Source: Litorimonas cladophorae
Lineage (GTDB): Bacteria; Pseudomonadota; Alphaproteobacteria; Caulobacterales; Maricaulaceae
DNA: 64,000 nucleotides
Direction: 5' to 3'
Assembly: GCF_014652455.1 (NCBI RefSeq)
Contig: NZ_BMYV01000003.1
Location: forward strand, 186,001 to 250,000
Shown here: positions 42,404 to 50,654 of the stretch, in pieces
Layout: every line of letters starts with the position of its first letter
Numbering within the stretch: position 1 is the stretch's first letter
The notes under the pieces: generated by a model
The model's database searches: none
Seen by the model: only the letters and a program-made list of their open reading frames with translations
What the model was told of the DNA's origin: nothing
Translations under genes and position numbers: made by a program

Positions 42404-44071
42404 TTATGTCAGCGTCGTCGCCGAAATGTCGAACAAATCCGCCATTACGGATTCAGTTGTCGGCCAACGGCCCGCGCCTTTGCCCCGAATGCGATATTGA
42501 TCCCCATCGTCGAAATCAAAGACCGCATGCGCCTCCTCGCCATCGGCTTGCGCCAAGAAGTTGTTCTTGGACAAGTCTTTGAGTTCTAGCGCCGAGGAGA
42601 ACCCATTCTTATCCCGCCAGAGCGTTGAAATGCGCTTCCACGCGCCTTTGGCGGGCGTTTCTGGATTAAAGTCCGCAATGCTGTCGAGGGGGATGTCGTC
42701 CAAACCGATAGTCTCGCCAAAGCCGAGCATTGCAATCAAGCGAATTTTCGCGCCTGCATCGGCACCGCCAACATCGGCGGTTGGGTCGGCTTCTGCGAAG
42801 CCTTTATCTTGCGCGTCTTTCAGAGCTTCTGCATAGCGGCGGCCTTTGCCGATTTCATCGAGCATATAGTTGGTCGTACCATTGAGTAGGGCTTGGACGC
42901 GCGTAATGCGGCCCTTCTCGCGCAAGCACATTTCCAACACAGGCATACCACCACCCGCAGCCGAGGAGAAACGAAGTTGGGCGTTATGGTCAACAGCGAA
43001 GTCCATCAAGTCTTGGCCGCCGGCCGCGATCGCTTGCTTGTTCGCTGAGACGACATGAATGCCCCGCGCAAGCATGACCTTGGAATGCGCCAATGCGGGT
43101 TCGACGCCGCCTGACACATCGATGAAAATATCGGGCTTCGCCGCCAAAAGGTCATCGAATTCTGTCGTGAGAATTTCGGGTTTGTAGCCTTGATCAATAT
43201 ATTTTTCAGGACTGCGGACCATGATCTTTACGATCTCAAACTGATCCGCATGCGCGGCCACGCGGCGGAAAACACCCCCGCCGACAACCCCAAGGCCCAT
43301 CATCGCGACACGGAGTTTCTTTGGCTTTGGCGCAGATTTCATCGCACCTGTTTCTGTCCCCACGCGGGTGTAGGACGGCAAGCCCGGAGTCCCGACGCGG
43401 AAAGGCACTTGTTCTTTGCGGGCAAAGCCCAGCGCACGCGGCGCAACCAATGGCCCAGCGACGCGCGTGGCGTCATCCCAGGAAATTTCTTCATAGCGAG
43501 CGGCGTTTGGATTGGACTTTGGGTCAACTTCGTAAATGCCGTTGACGTCTTTCAACAACACCGCTTCGACACCCAGCTGGTTGGCAACATAAAGTGCGGT
43601 CAAATCGGCCCCACCATCACCCAGCAGAACCGCGCGATCTTTTTCGCCAATGGCAACGAAGCCTGGCATGACAACAATATCGTGATCCTTCAGGTCTTGC
43701 AGAAGCTGGTCTGTATCCAATCCCGTCAACCGTGCCTCCGTGAAGGACCCTTCAGCTGTTAGCCCCAAATCCCGCGCTTGGCGGACAAAAGCGGGGGCGC
43801 CGATACGTTCCAGAGCCAGCGCGAGCAAAGCCGCCGAACGACGTTCGCCGAGCTGAAGAAGCTCTGGTAAATTCTTGGCCTCACCTTCAGGCCCGATTTG
43901 GCGCGCTTCGGCCATCAAGACATCTGTTTGATCGCCTTGGGCAGAGGTCACAGCGACGACATTTTGTCCCTGTCGATAATGACGGTAGATTTCGGATGCG
44001 GCCTGGGTGTAGTCCTCTAGCGATTTAAGAACGCTGTGGCCAAAATTCAGGACAATAACGGGAACGGGCAT
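42404..44071 (-). CDS. Homoserine dehydrogenase with N-terminal degenerate aspartokinase domain
   Basis: A 555-residue fusion. Residues 1 to about 245 follow the aspartokinase fold (VAVTSAQGDQTDVLMAEA; GERRSAALLALALERIGAPA; LGDGGADLTALYVANQLG; DVNGIYEVDP), but the N-terminal KFGGTSV motif is NFGHSV, so the catalytic Lys and a Gly/Thr are missing, and no ACT domains follow. Residues of about 253-545 are homoserine dehydrogenase: MGLGVVGGGVF (NAD(P) site), VSANKQAIA, ALLNGTTNYMLDEIG and ADPTADVGGADAGAKIRLIA. The dehydrogenase part should reduce aspartate semialdehyde to homoserine for Met, Thr and Ile. The first half is probably a regulatory pseudo-kinase; a catalytic aspartokinase must be encoded elsewhere. 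Confidence 0.88.
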   Translation of the reverse strand: MPVPVIVLNFGHSVLKSLEDYTQAASEIYRHYRQGQNVVAVTSAQGDQTDVLMAEARQIGPEGEAKNLPELLQLGERRSAALLALALERIGAPAFVRQARDLGLTAEGSFTEARLTGLDTDQLLQDLKDHDIVVMPGFVAIGEKDRAVLLGDGGADLTALYVANQLGVEAVLLKDVNGIYEVDPKSNPNAARYEEISWDDATRVAGPLVAPRALGFARKEQVPFRVGTPGLPSYTRVGTETGAMKSAPKPKKLRVAMMGLGVVGGGVFRRVAAHADQFEIVKIMVRSPEKYIDQGYKPEILTTEFDDLLAAKPDIFIDVSGGVEPALAHSKVMLARGIHVVSANKQAIAAGGQDLMDFAVDHNAQLRFSSAAGGGMPVLEMCLREKGRITRVQALLNGTTNYMLDEIGKGRRYAEALKDAQDKGFAEADPTADVGGADAGAKIRLIAMLGFGETIGLDDIPLDSIADFNPETPAKGAWKRISTLWRDKNGFSSALELKDLSKNNFLAQADGEEAHAVFDFDDGDQYRIRGKGAGRWPTTESVMADLFDISATTLT

Positions 44072-44158
44072 GTTCGGCTCTCGTGTTAGAAAGAACGCGG
44101 GCTAGGCGTGGACGTCGCATGAGTCAATCCGAGACCCGCAGGGAAAGTGACCCCAGAC

Positions 44159-44554
44159 ATGGAAAATAATTCCAACAAACCCGATTTCGGGCCTTTGCCA
44201 CAGGATGGATCAATCCGCCCGCGCCTATGGCGCGGGATGAAGTTGCGCTGCCCCCGCTGTGGTCAGGGCAAACTCTTTCGCGCTTACCTGAAACCTGTGG
44301 AACACTGTTCTAATTGCGGTCAAGCGTGGGGACATGTGCGCGCCGACTTGGCTCCGGCTTGGGCGGCGATGACGATTGCGGCGCATGTGACCGTATTAGT
44401 CTGGCATTTCTTTTTCTGGCAGACGGATATGCCAAATTGGCAACTGATCTCCATCCTCTGCGGAATCGCAACCGTGATTTCTCTTATCGCGCTGCCGCCG
44501 ATGAAAGGCCTGTTCATGGCAATTATCTGGGCGAAGGGAACAACGGATAGTTAA
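44159..44554 (+). CDS. DUF983 family membrane protein with zinc-ribbon motif
   Basis: From ATG 44159 it has 131 residues (GTG 44147 adds four). The zinc-ribbon-like motif LRCPRCGQGKLFRAYLK pairs with EHCSNCGQAWG, followed by two membrane helices (AWAAMTIAAHVTVLVWHFFF and LISILCGIATVISLIALPPM). This is the standard DUF983 layout, a family common in alphaproteobacteria with unknown role. It is divergent from the homoserine dehydrogenase gene and precedes the SAM-I riboswitch. Confidence 0.9.
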   Translation: MENNSNKPDFGPLPQDGSIRPRLWRGMKLRCPRCGQGKLFRAYLKPVEHCSNCGQAWGHVRADLAPAWAAMTIAAHVTVLVWHFFFWQTDMPNWQLISILCGIATVISLIALPPMKGLFMAIIWAKGTTDS

Positions 44555-44602
44555 GACCCTTTCTAATCTTGACGCATCGCCATGACACGCGCATATGCGT
44601 GA

Positions 44603-44723
44603 CATCATCAAGACCGACGGAGGGACAGGCCCTGCGATGTCGGGGCAACCCCAATCTTATCTCTTCAGGTAAAGGCGGACGGTGCCAAATCCTGCAGCTT
44701 GTGTGCAAGCGGCGAAGATGAGG
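44603..44723 (+). promoter_or_regulatory. SAM-I (S-box) riboswitch aptamer
   Basis: Core S-box bases are all present: GGAGGGACAGGCCC, then GATGTCGGGGCAACC and, after a variable arm, GGTGCCAAATCCTGCAG, then GAAGATGAG. P1 pairs TCATC (44605-44609) with GATGA (44717-44721). Downstream, GCTTACCCTC (44740-44749) can pair with GAGGTAAAGC (44777-44786), the ribosome site of metX, and a competing AGCGG/CCGCT hairpin uses the same bases. There is no long T run, so control is probably translational: SAM binding would shut off metX. Confidence 0.92.
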
Positions 44724-44786
44724 ATTAGAGCGGTTACCCGCTTACCCTCCCCTTTTACGCTCGCACTGAACATGACGAGGTAAAGC

Positions 44787-45761
44787 GTGGCGTTAGGTCA
44801 TGAAATAGAAGCCGTTCTGGGAACGCACACATTAGAACGCGGGTGCGATCTCGTGGACGATGTTGTGCATGGGCGGGTCTATGGCAATCCGGATGGCCCT
44901 ATTGTTCTAGTTTTGGGCGGAATTTCTGCAACGCGCTTTGTCTGTGACGCCCCCACCCATAAGCAAGGCCGAAATAATAGAGGGTGGTGGTCGCGTTTAG
45001 TCCGTGAAGGCGGCGCGATTGATCTGAACAGGTTTAAAGTCATCGGTTATGATTTCGCGCCGAACGATGGCGGTGAAGCTTGTCCCGAAACGATTACAAC
45101 GACGGACCAAGCTCGCCGCATCAAAGCGCTCCTTGAGAGCCAAGGCATTTCGAAAGTCGCCGCCCTGATCGGCAGTTCTTATGGCGGTATGTGCGGTCTC
45201 GCCTTTTCGCGCGATTACCCAGAGATGATCGGACAGCTTTGCGTGATCGGCGCAGCCCATCGGCCCTATCCAATTGGCGTTGGTTGGCGCGGCATTCAGC
45301 GGCGTGTTGTGCGGTTGGGATTGGATGCTGGCAATCCAGAAGCGGGCCTCAAACTTGCGCGCGAATTGGCTATGACGACCTATCGCACGCCCGAAGAGTT
45401 TGCGGATCGTTTCAGCCTGACCGAAACTTCGTCTGATCCCATCCAATTCGATATTTGTGATTACCTCGGCAGTCGCGGTGATGTCTTTGCAGCCAATATG
45501 GATGCCCGACGTTTTTTGGCGCTCTCAGAGTCTGTCGACCTGCACCGCGTAGAGCCCGAAAGCATTTCGACCCCGACGCTGTTAATGACGGCAATATCGG
45601 ATCAGCTCGCGCCACTGCCAGATATGCGAGAACTGCGAGATCGTCTATCTGGACCGTCCGAGCTGTTCACCTTTACCTCTCTTTACGGGCATGATGCGTT
45701 TCTCAAAGAATATGACGCAATGGAACCGCGTTTGAGCGCCTTTTGCGCAGGACTGGTTTAA
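44787..45761 (+). CDS. metX: Homoserine O-acyltransferase (MetX-like alpha/beta hydrolase)
   Basis: A 324-residue protein starting at GTG 44787 with GAGG seven bases upstream. Alpha/beta-hydrolase features: LVLGGISATRF, then GWWSRLVREGGAIDLNRFKV and YDFAPNDGGE; nucleophile Ser in LIGSSYGGMCGLAFSRDYPE; Asp in TAISDQLAPLPDM; His in LYGHDAFLKEYD. This short form resembles metX homologues that acylate homoserine (acetyl or succinyl) at the start of methionine synthesis. Placement behind a SAM-I riboswitch and in an operon with metB supports this. The acyl donor cannot be told by eye. Confidence 0.88.
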   Translation: MALGHEIEAVLGTHTLERGCDLVDDVVHGRVYGNPDGPIVLVLGGISATRFVCDAPTHKQGRNNRGWWSRLVREGGAIDLNRFKVIGYDFAPNDGGEACPETITTTDQARRIKALLESQGISKVAALIGSSYGGMCGLAFSRDYPEMIGQLCVIGAAHRPYPIGVGWRGIQRRVVRLGLDAGNPEAGLKLARELAMTTYRTPEEFADRFSLTETSSDPIQFDICDYLGSRGDVFAANMDARRFLALSESVDLHRVEPESISTPTLLMTAISDQLAPLPDMRELRDRLSGPSELFTFTSLYGHDAFLKEYDAMEPRLSAFCAGLV

Positions 45762-45762
45762 A

Positions 45763-46050
45763 ATGAAATCATCACTTCATTTCCTCTGGCTTGTCATCCG
45801 CTGCGTAGCCTTCATTTGGATTGTCTCGACGATCTTGATTTTGATCCTTTTCGTCGTGGGCAGTGAAGCCGAAGGCTATAGCTGGGGCGAGCGTCTCGTT
45901 ATCGCGGTCAAATATGGTGGGTATGTTGGCGGGATATTCGGAACGCTGCTCGCGATTACGCTGGCGCTGAAAAGCTGGCGAATTGAACGTTCGAACAAGA
46001 AGAAACTCGCGCGGCGGAATATGAACGCGACCTCAAAGCGCACGAAATGA
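45763..46050 (+). CDS. Small membrane protein A, paralogue of the next gene, in the met operon
   Basis: A 95-residue protein starting one base after the metX stop. Two helices: FLWLVIRCVAFIWIVSTILI into LILFVV, and GYVGGIFGTLLAITLALKSW, then a basic tail IERSNKKKLARRN. It aligns with the following gene over GERLVIAVKYG / LERVKYALKSG and KKKLARRN / QKKLALRN, so the two arose by tandem duplication. The family is unknown. It should be co-regulated with metX by the riboswitch and overlaps the next gene by four bases. Confidence 0.75.
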   Translation: MKSSLHFLWLVIRCVAFIWIVSTILILILFVVGSEAEGYSWGERLVIAVKYGGYVGGIFGTLLAITLALKSWRIERSNKKKLARRNMNATSKRTK

Positions 46051-46343
46051 AACGCTTGCTCGAAATTCTACAGTTTTGGGCGAAGGTCATGTTCGTAGTT
46101 TTTGTGCTGACGGGCATGATTGCTTTTGTCTTGCTCATAACGGCAGGAGGTTGGAGTGAAGTAACGCTTTTGGAACGGGTTAAATATGCCCTCAAGAGTG
46201 GCGTCGCTAACGGTGTTTTCGTTGGCACGATTGCCGCGCTAATTACGGCGCTATTTATGGTATGGAAAACGCGGCGCGTCATAAGACAAAATCAAAAGAA
46301 ACTCGCCCTGAGAAACCAGAGCCGAGAGAAAACACAATCATGA
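46047..46343 (+). CDS. Small membrane protein B, paralogue of the previous gene, in the met operon
   Basis: A 98-residue protein. Helices: FWAKVMFVVFVLTGMIAFVL into LITAGGW, and GVANGVFVGTIAALITALFM, then the basic tail VWKTRRVIRQNQKKLALRNQ. ATG overlaps the previous stop (ATGA) and its own stop overlaps metB (ATGA), so translation is coupled from metX through metB. The topology predicts a periplasmic loop of about 15 residues between helices and a cytoplasmic basic tail. The function is unknown; the location hints at transport or sensing linked to methionine. Confidence 0.75.
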   Translation: MKRLLEILQFWAKVMFVVFVLTGMIAFVLLITAGGWSEVTLLERVKYALKSGVANGVFVGTIAALITALFMVWKTRRVIRQNQKKLALRNQSREKTQS

Positions 46344-47488
46344 CCGAACCTAAAACTAAAATCGTCCAAGCAGGCATTGGCAGCGACCCGGCACATGGCT
46401 CTGTTGCGCCGCCGCTCTATTTGTCCTCCACCTATCTGTGGCCCAGTCCGTCAGAAAAGCGCGAGTATGATTATGGCCGGTCCAACAACCCCAACCGAGA
46501 TTTTCTTGCCGAAGCCCTGACCGAGATGGATGGCGGCGCGGGTGCCGTTGTGACGACATCGGGCATGGCGGCGATTGATCTGGTTCTGAACCTGATCAAC
46601 GCCGATGATCTCGTGATCGCGCCACATGATTGTTATGGCGGGACCCATCGCCTGCTGACCCATCGCGCCGCGCAAGGCCGCATCCGCGTGGCGTTTGTTG
46701 ATCAAGGCGATGCCGCGGCTTTGGCCGACGCCTTGTCCCGTTCCCCCGCGCTGGTCATGATCGAGACGCCGTCAAATCCGCTTATGCGTATATTGGATGT
46801 AAAGGCGGTCTGCAGTGCCGCGAAAGCCGCTGGCGCAATTACAGTTGTCGACAATACCTTTCTCTCGCCGCTGCGTTTGCGACCGCTCGACCTTGGCGCA
46901 GATATCGCGCTGCAATCGACGACGAAATATATCAATGGTCACAGTGATATCATTGGTGGCTGCGTTGTTGCGAAATCCCCTGAGCATGTTGAACAGCTGG
47001 CTTGGTGGGCAAATGCGGCAGGCGTGACTGCCAGCGCCTTTGATTGTCACCAAACTTTGCGCGGTTTGCGAACCCTCGCGCTACGACTAGATGCCGCTGA
47101 ATCCAATGCAAAAGCGATTGCGCAATATCTGACGCAACAAACCCATGTCACAGCGGTGCATTATCCCGGACTGAAAACGCATGAGGGCCACGATATCGTC
47201 ATGGCCCAGCAAGCAGGACCGGGCGCAATGTTGTCGTTTGAAGTTGCGGGCGGTTTGGACGCCGCGACGCGTTTCTGCCAAGCCCTTGAGCTATTCAAAC
47301 TCGCGGCAAGTTTGGGGGGCGTGGAAAGCCTAATCTGCCTGCCAGAGACGATGACCCATCGCGGGATGGAAGAAAGTGCGCGTCGTGAAGCTGGTATTAG
47401 CGAAAGTCTGCTTCGCCTTTCGGTTGGAATCGAAGCTAAAAGGGACCTTTTTGCCGATTTGATGAAAGGTTTTGCCGATATACAGTAG
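46340..47488 (+). CDS. metB: Cystathionine gamma-synthase
   Basis: From ATG 46340 it has 382 residues, the normal size for MetB. PLP-family motifs: HGSVAPPLYLSSTYLW, YGRSNNPNRDFLAEALTEMD, TTSGMAAIDLVLNL, VVDNTFLSPLRLRPLDLGAD and the PLP-lysine LQSTTKYINGHSDIIGG. Late PETMTHRGM replaces the HPA(S/T)(T/M)TH of relatives. It condenses an O-acylhomoserine with cysteine to cystathionine. An earlier in-frame ATG (46262) lies inside the upstream gene and is rejected. It closes the riboswitch-led operon. Confidence 0.92.
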   Translation: MTEPKTKIVQAGIGSDPAHGSVAPPLYLSSTYLWPSPSEKREYDYGRSNNPNRDFLAEALTEMDGGAGAVVTTSGMAAIDLVLNLINADDLVIAPHDCYGGTHRLLTHRAAQGRIRVAFVDQGDAAALADALSRSPALVMIETPSNPLMRILDVKAVCSAAKAAGAITVVDNTFLSPLRLRPLDLGADIALQSTTKYINGHSDIIGGCVVAKSPEHVEQLAWWANAAGVTASAFDCHQTLRGLRTLALRLDAAESNAKAIAQYLTQQTHVTAVHYPGLKTHEGHDIVMAQQAGPGAMLSFEVAGGLDAATRFCQALELFKLAASLGGVESLICLPETMTHRGMEESARREAGISESLLRLSVGIEAKRDLFADLMKGFADIQ

Positions 47489-47599
47489 TTTGTCGGAAGA
47501 ATTATCCGCACAAGGGTCAAAATTCTTGGCAAAGACGCAAATTATTCGCTTGAGGGCAACCATTTGACGCGTTAACGAGATATGAGCTTAAGGAAGATC

Positions 47600-47749
47600 A
47601 TGCACCCGCAAGATAGAAACGAAGTCAAAGTGAAGGTCGCGACGCGTCAACAGACGCTTCCGAACGATGCCGCCATGTTTGGTGGACTCATTCTCCTCGT
47701 GCTTCTATCTGTCGTCGTCCTCATCGGACGAAGCGCGGGCGGTATGTAG
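47600..47749 (+). CDS. 49-aa ORF rich in Leu/Val/Ile codons, probable leader peptide for ilvD
   Basis: AAGGA six bases before ATG 47600 opens a 49-codon frame: a polar N-terminal part ([20 protein letters not shown]) and then, at 47687-47725, thirteen codons coding [13 protein letters not shown], twelve of them Leu, Val or Ile. It ends 23 bases before a strong terminator hairpin in front of ilvD. The run of regulated-amino-acid codons, the stop position and the alternative helices downstream are those of an attenuation leader. A simple single-helix membrane protein would look similar, so both readings stand. Confidence 0.6.
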   Translation: MHPQDRNEVKVKVATRQQTLPNDAAMFGGLILLVLLSVVVLIGRSAGGM

Positions 47750-47772
47750 GGAGAACATCCTGGACACAGACC

Positions 47773-47802
47773 ACCCGCTCCGAGAGGAAGCGGGTTTTTT
47801 TG
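47773..47802 (+). promoter_or_regulatory. Attenuator (terminator and competing antiterminator) upstream of ilvD
   Basis: ACCCGCT (47773-47779) pairs with AGCGGGT (47789-47795), extended by CC/GG inside, then seven T: an intrinsic terminator 57 bases before ilvD. The alternative pairing GCGGGCGGT (47735-47743) with ACCACCCGC (47770-47778) has eight of nine pairs and uses the terminator's 5' arm. The upstream partner lies between the branched-chain codon run and the leader stop, so a ribosome stalled on scarce tRNA would favour the antiterminator, while one reaching the stop would mask it. Confidence 0.65.
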
Positions 47803-47858
47803 TGTTTGGAACCCCTTTGGTTGAGACACCAAAGGCATTGGGACTGAAAGAGTTGAGT

Positions 47859-49526
47859 ATGACAAAACGTAGTGATGCCATCGTCAAAGGCCGTGATCGC
47901 GCCGCCGCGCGCGCCATGTTGCGTGCCACGGGCATGGATGACGAGAACTTCGAAGGGCCGATCATCGCTGTGTTTAACACATGGACCAACATGGGTCCGT
48001 GTAACATGCATCTCGACAAATTGGCTGTACCCGTCCGTGCGGGCATTCGTGCCGCAGGCGGAACACCTGTCGACTTTAACTCCATCGCCGTATCAGACGG
48101 TATCACTATGGGAAGCGAAGGCATGCGCGCCTCGCTCATGTCTCGCGAAGTTATCGCAGACTCCATTGAATTGGCCGTCAAAGGCCACAGTCTTGATGGT
48201 GTGATTATCTTGGTATCTTGCGACAAGACCATCCCTGCTGCGGGCATGGCGCTGGCGCGGATGAATATTCCTGGCGTTGTCCTTTATGGCGGCTCCATTA
48301 TGCCTGGCCATCACAAGGGCAAAGACCTGTCCGTACAAGATGTTTTCGAAGCGGTGGGGGCCTGTGCCGCCGGCATCATTGATGACGAAGAATTAAAAGA
48401 CATAGAAAAAGCCGCCTGTCCCGGTGCGGGCGCCTGTGGTGGTCAGTTCACCGCCAACTCTATGGCTATGGCGATGACTTTCCTCGGCTTGTCTCCCATG
48501 GGCGCGAATGACGTCCCTGCCGTATCCGATGATAAAAACGCCAGTGCTTACCGCGCAGGGCAAATTGTCGTTGATTGCGTGAAAGAGAACCGCTTGCCGC
48601 GTGAAATGATTACGCAGCAATCCCTGATGAATGCCGCGATTGCGCTCTCCGCCACGGCGGCCTCCACCAATGCGATTTTGCATTTGCTGGCGATTGCATC
48701 CGAGGCCGAAGTCGACGGCTTTGACATTGACGCTTTTGATACGATTTCGCGGACAACACCTGTGATCGGCGATTTGAAGCCAGGCGGGAAATATATGGCC
48801 TTTGACCTATATGCCGCTGGCGGATCGGGCTTAATCGGCAAGCGCCTCGTTGCAGAGAAAATGATCGAGGACCAGAAAACGGTCACAGGCAAAAGCCTGT
48901 TCGAAGAAATTGAAGCCTCTGTCGAAACTGAAGGCCAAGACGTTGTTCGCTGCTTTGACGATCCCGTTAAATCCCGTGGCGGTTATGGTATTCTGTATGG
49001 CGATCTTGCACCTGAAGGCTGCGTTGTGAAACTCGCAGGACATGGCGCGCTTTTCTTCGAAGGCACAGCGCGTGTGTTTGAATCTGAGGAAGATTGCATG
49101 GCCGTGGTCCAAGACAATGGCATCCACAAGGGTGATGTTGTCATCATCCGAAATGAAGGCCCCGCTGGCGGCCCAGGTATGCGCGAAATGTTAGGCGTCA
49201 CAGCCGCCCTCGTTGGACAAAATCTGGCCGATCACGTGGCCCTGATTACGGATGGCCGCTTCTCTGGCGCGTCCTATGGTTTCGTAATTGGCCACGTCGC
49301 ACCGGAAGCCGCGCATGGTGGGCCGATTGCCCATGTGCGCGATGGCGACAAAATCACCATCGATGTCGAAGCCCAGTTCATCAATGTCGACGCAGATCTT
49401 GCAGAACGTGCGAAGGGCTGGACACCGCCCAAGCCTAAGTACCCCTCTGGCGCTTATGCCAAATTTGCTAAACTTGTCGGCTCTGCCTCTAAGGGCGCCG
49501 TGACCTCATTTCCATTTGACACCTAA
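47859..49526 (+). CDS. ilvD: Dihydroxy-acid dehydratase
   Basis: From ATG 47859 it has 555 residues. Fe-S cluster cysteines appear in [38 protein letters not shown] and [20 protein letters not shown]. Late motifs are [14 protein letters not shown] and [20 protein letters not shown]. It forms 2-oxo acids for valine, leucine and isoleucine. The longer frame from 47667 runs through the attenuator and is not credible. It begins the large branched-chain cluster; ilvC follows in 25 bases. Confidence 0.96.
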   Translation: MTKRSDAIVKGRDRAAARAMLRATGMDDENFEGPIIAVFNTWTNMGPCNMHLDKLAVPVRAGIRAAGGTPVDFNSIAVSDGITMGSEGMRASLMSREVIADSIELAVKGHSLDGVIILVSCDKTIPAAGMALARMNIPGVVLYGGSIMPGHHKGKDLSVQDVFEAVGACAAGIIDDEELKDIEKAACPGAGACGGQFTANSMAMAMTFLGLSPMGANDVPAVSDDKNASAYRAGQIVVDCVKENRLPREMITQQSLMNAAIALSATAASTNAILHLLAIASEAEVDGFDIDAFDTISRTTPVIGDLKPGGKYMAFDLYAAGGSGLIGKRLVAEKMIEDQKTVTGKSLFEEIEASVETEGQDVVRCFDDPVKSRGGYGILYGDLAPEGCVVKLAGHGALFFEGTARVFESEEDCMAVVQDNGIHKGDVVIIRNEGPAGGPGMREMLGVTAALVGQNLADHVALITDGRFSGASYGFVIGHVAPEAAHGGPIAHVRDGDKITIDVEAQFINVDADLAERAKGWTPPKPKYPSGAYAKFAKLVGSASKGAVTSFPFDT

Positions 49527-49539
49527 TTAGAAAAACTAA

Positions 49540-50580
<1,041 letters not shown>

Positions 50581-50600
50581 GGCAATTTACCCAAGGTAAA

Positions 50601-50654
50601 ATGACCAACCCTGCAGCTTTTGCTGCAGGGCAACTCGCTCAGGAAATAAAATGA
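50601..50654 (+). CDS. 17-aa upstream ORF coupled to ilvB
   Basis: AAGG five bases before ATG 50601 opens a frame coding MTNPAAFAAGQLAQEIK; its TGA overlaps the ilvB ATG (ATGA). A nine-pair hairpin (50609-50630) lies entirely within this frame and upstream of the ilvB ribosome site. Translation of the short frame would open the hairpin and deliver ribosomes to ilvB. The coding content is not rich in branched-chain residues, so coupling is more likely than attenuation. Confidence 0.4.
   Translation: MTNPAAFAAGQLAQEIK
50609..50630 (+). other. Intercistronic hairpin between ilvC and ilvB
   Basis: CCCTGCAGC-TTTT-GCTGCAGGG is a perfect nine-pair stem with no T run after it. It may stabilise the ilvC message end or tune ilvB translation. 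Confidence 0.7.
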
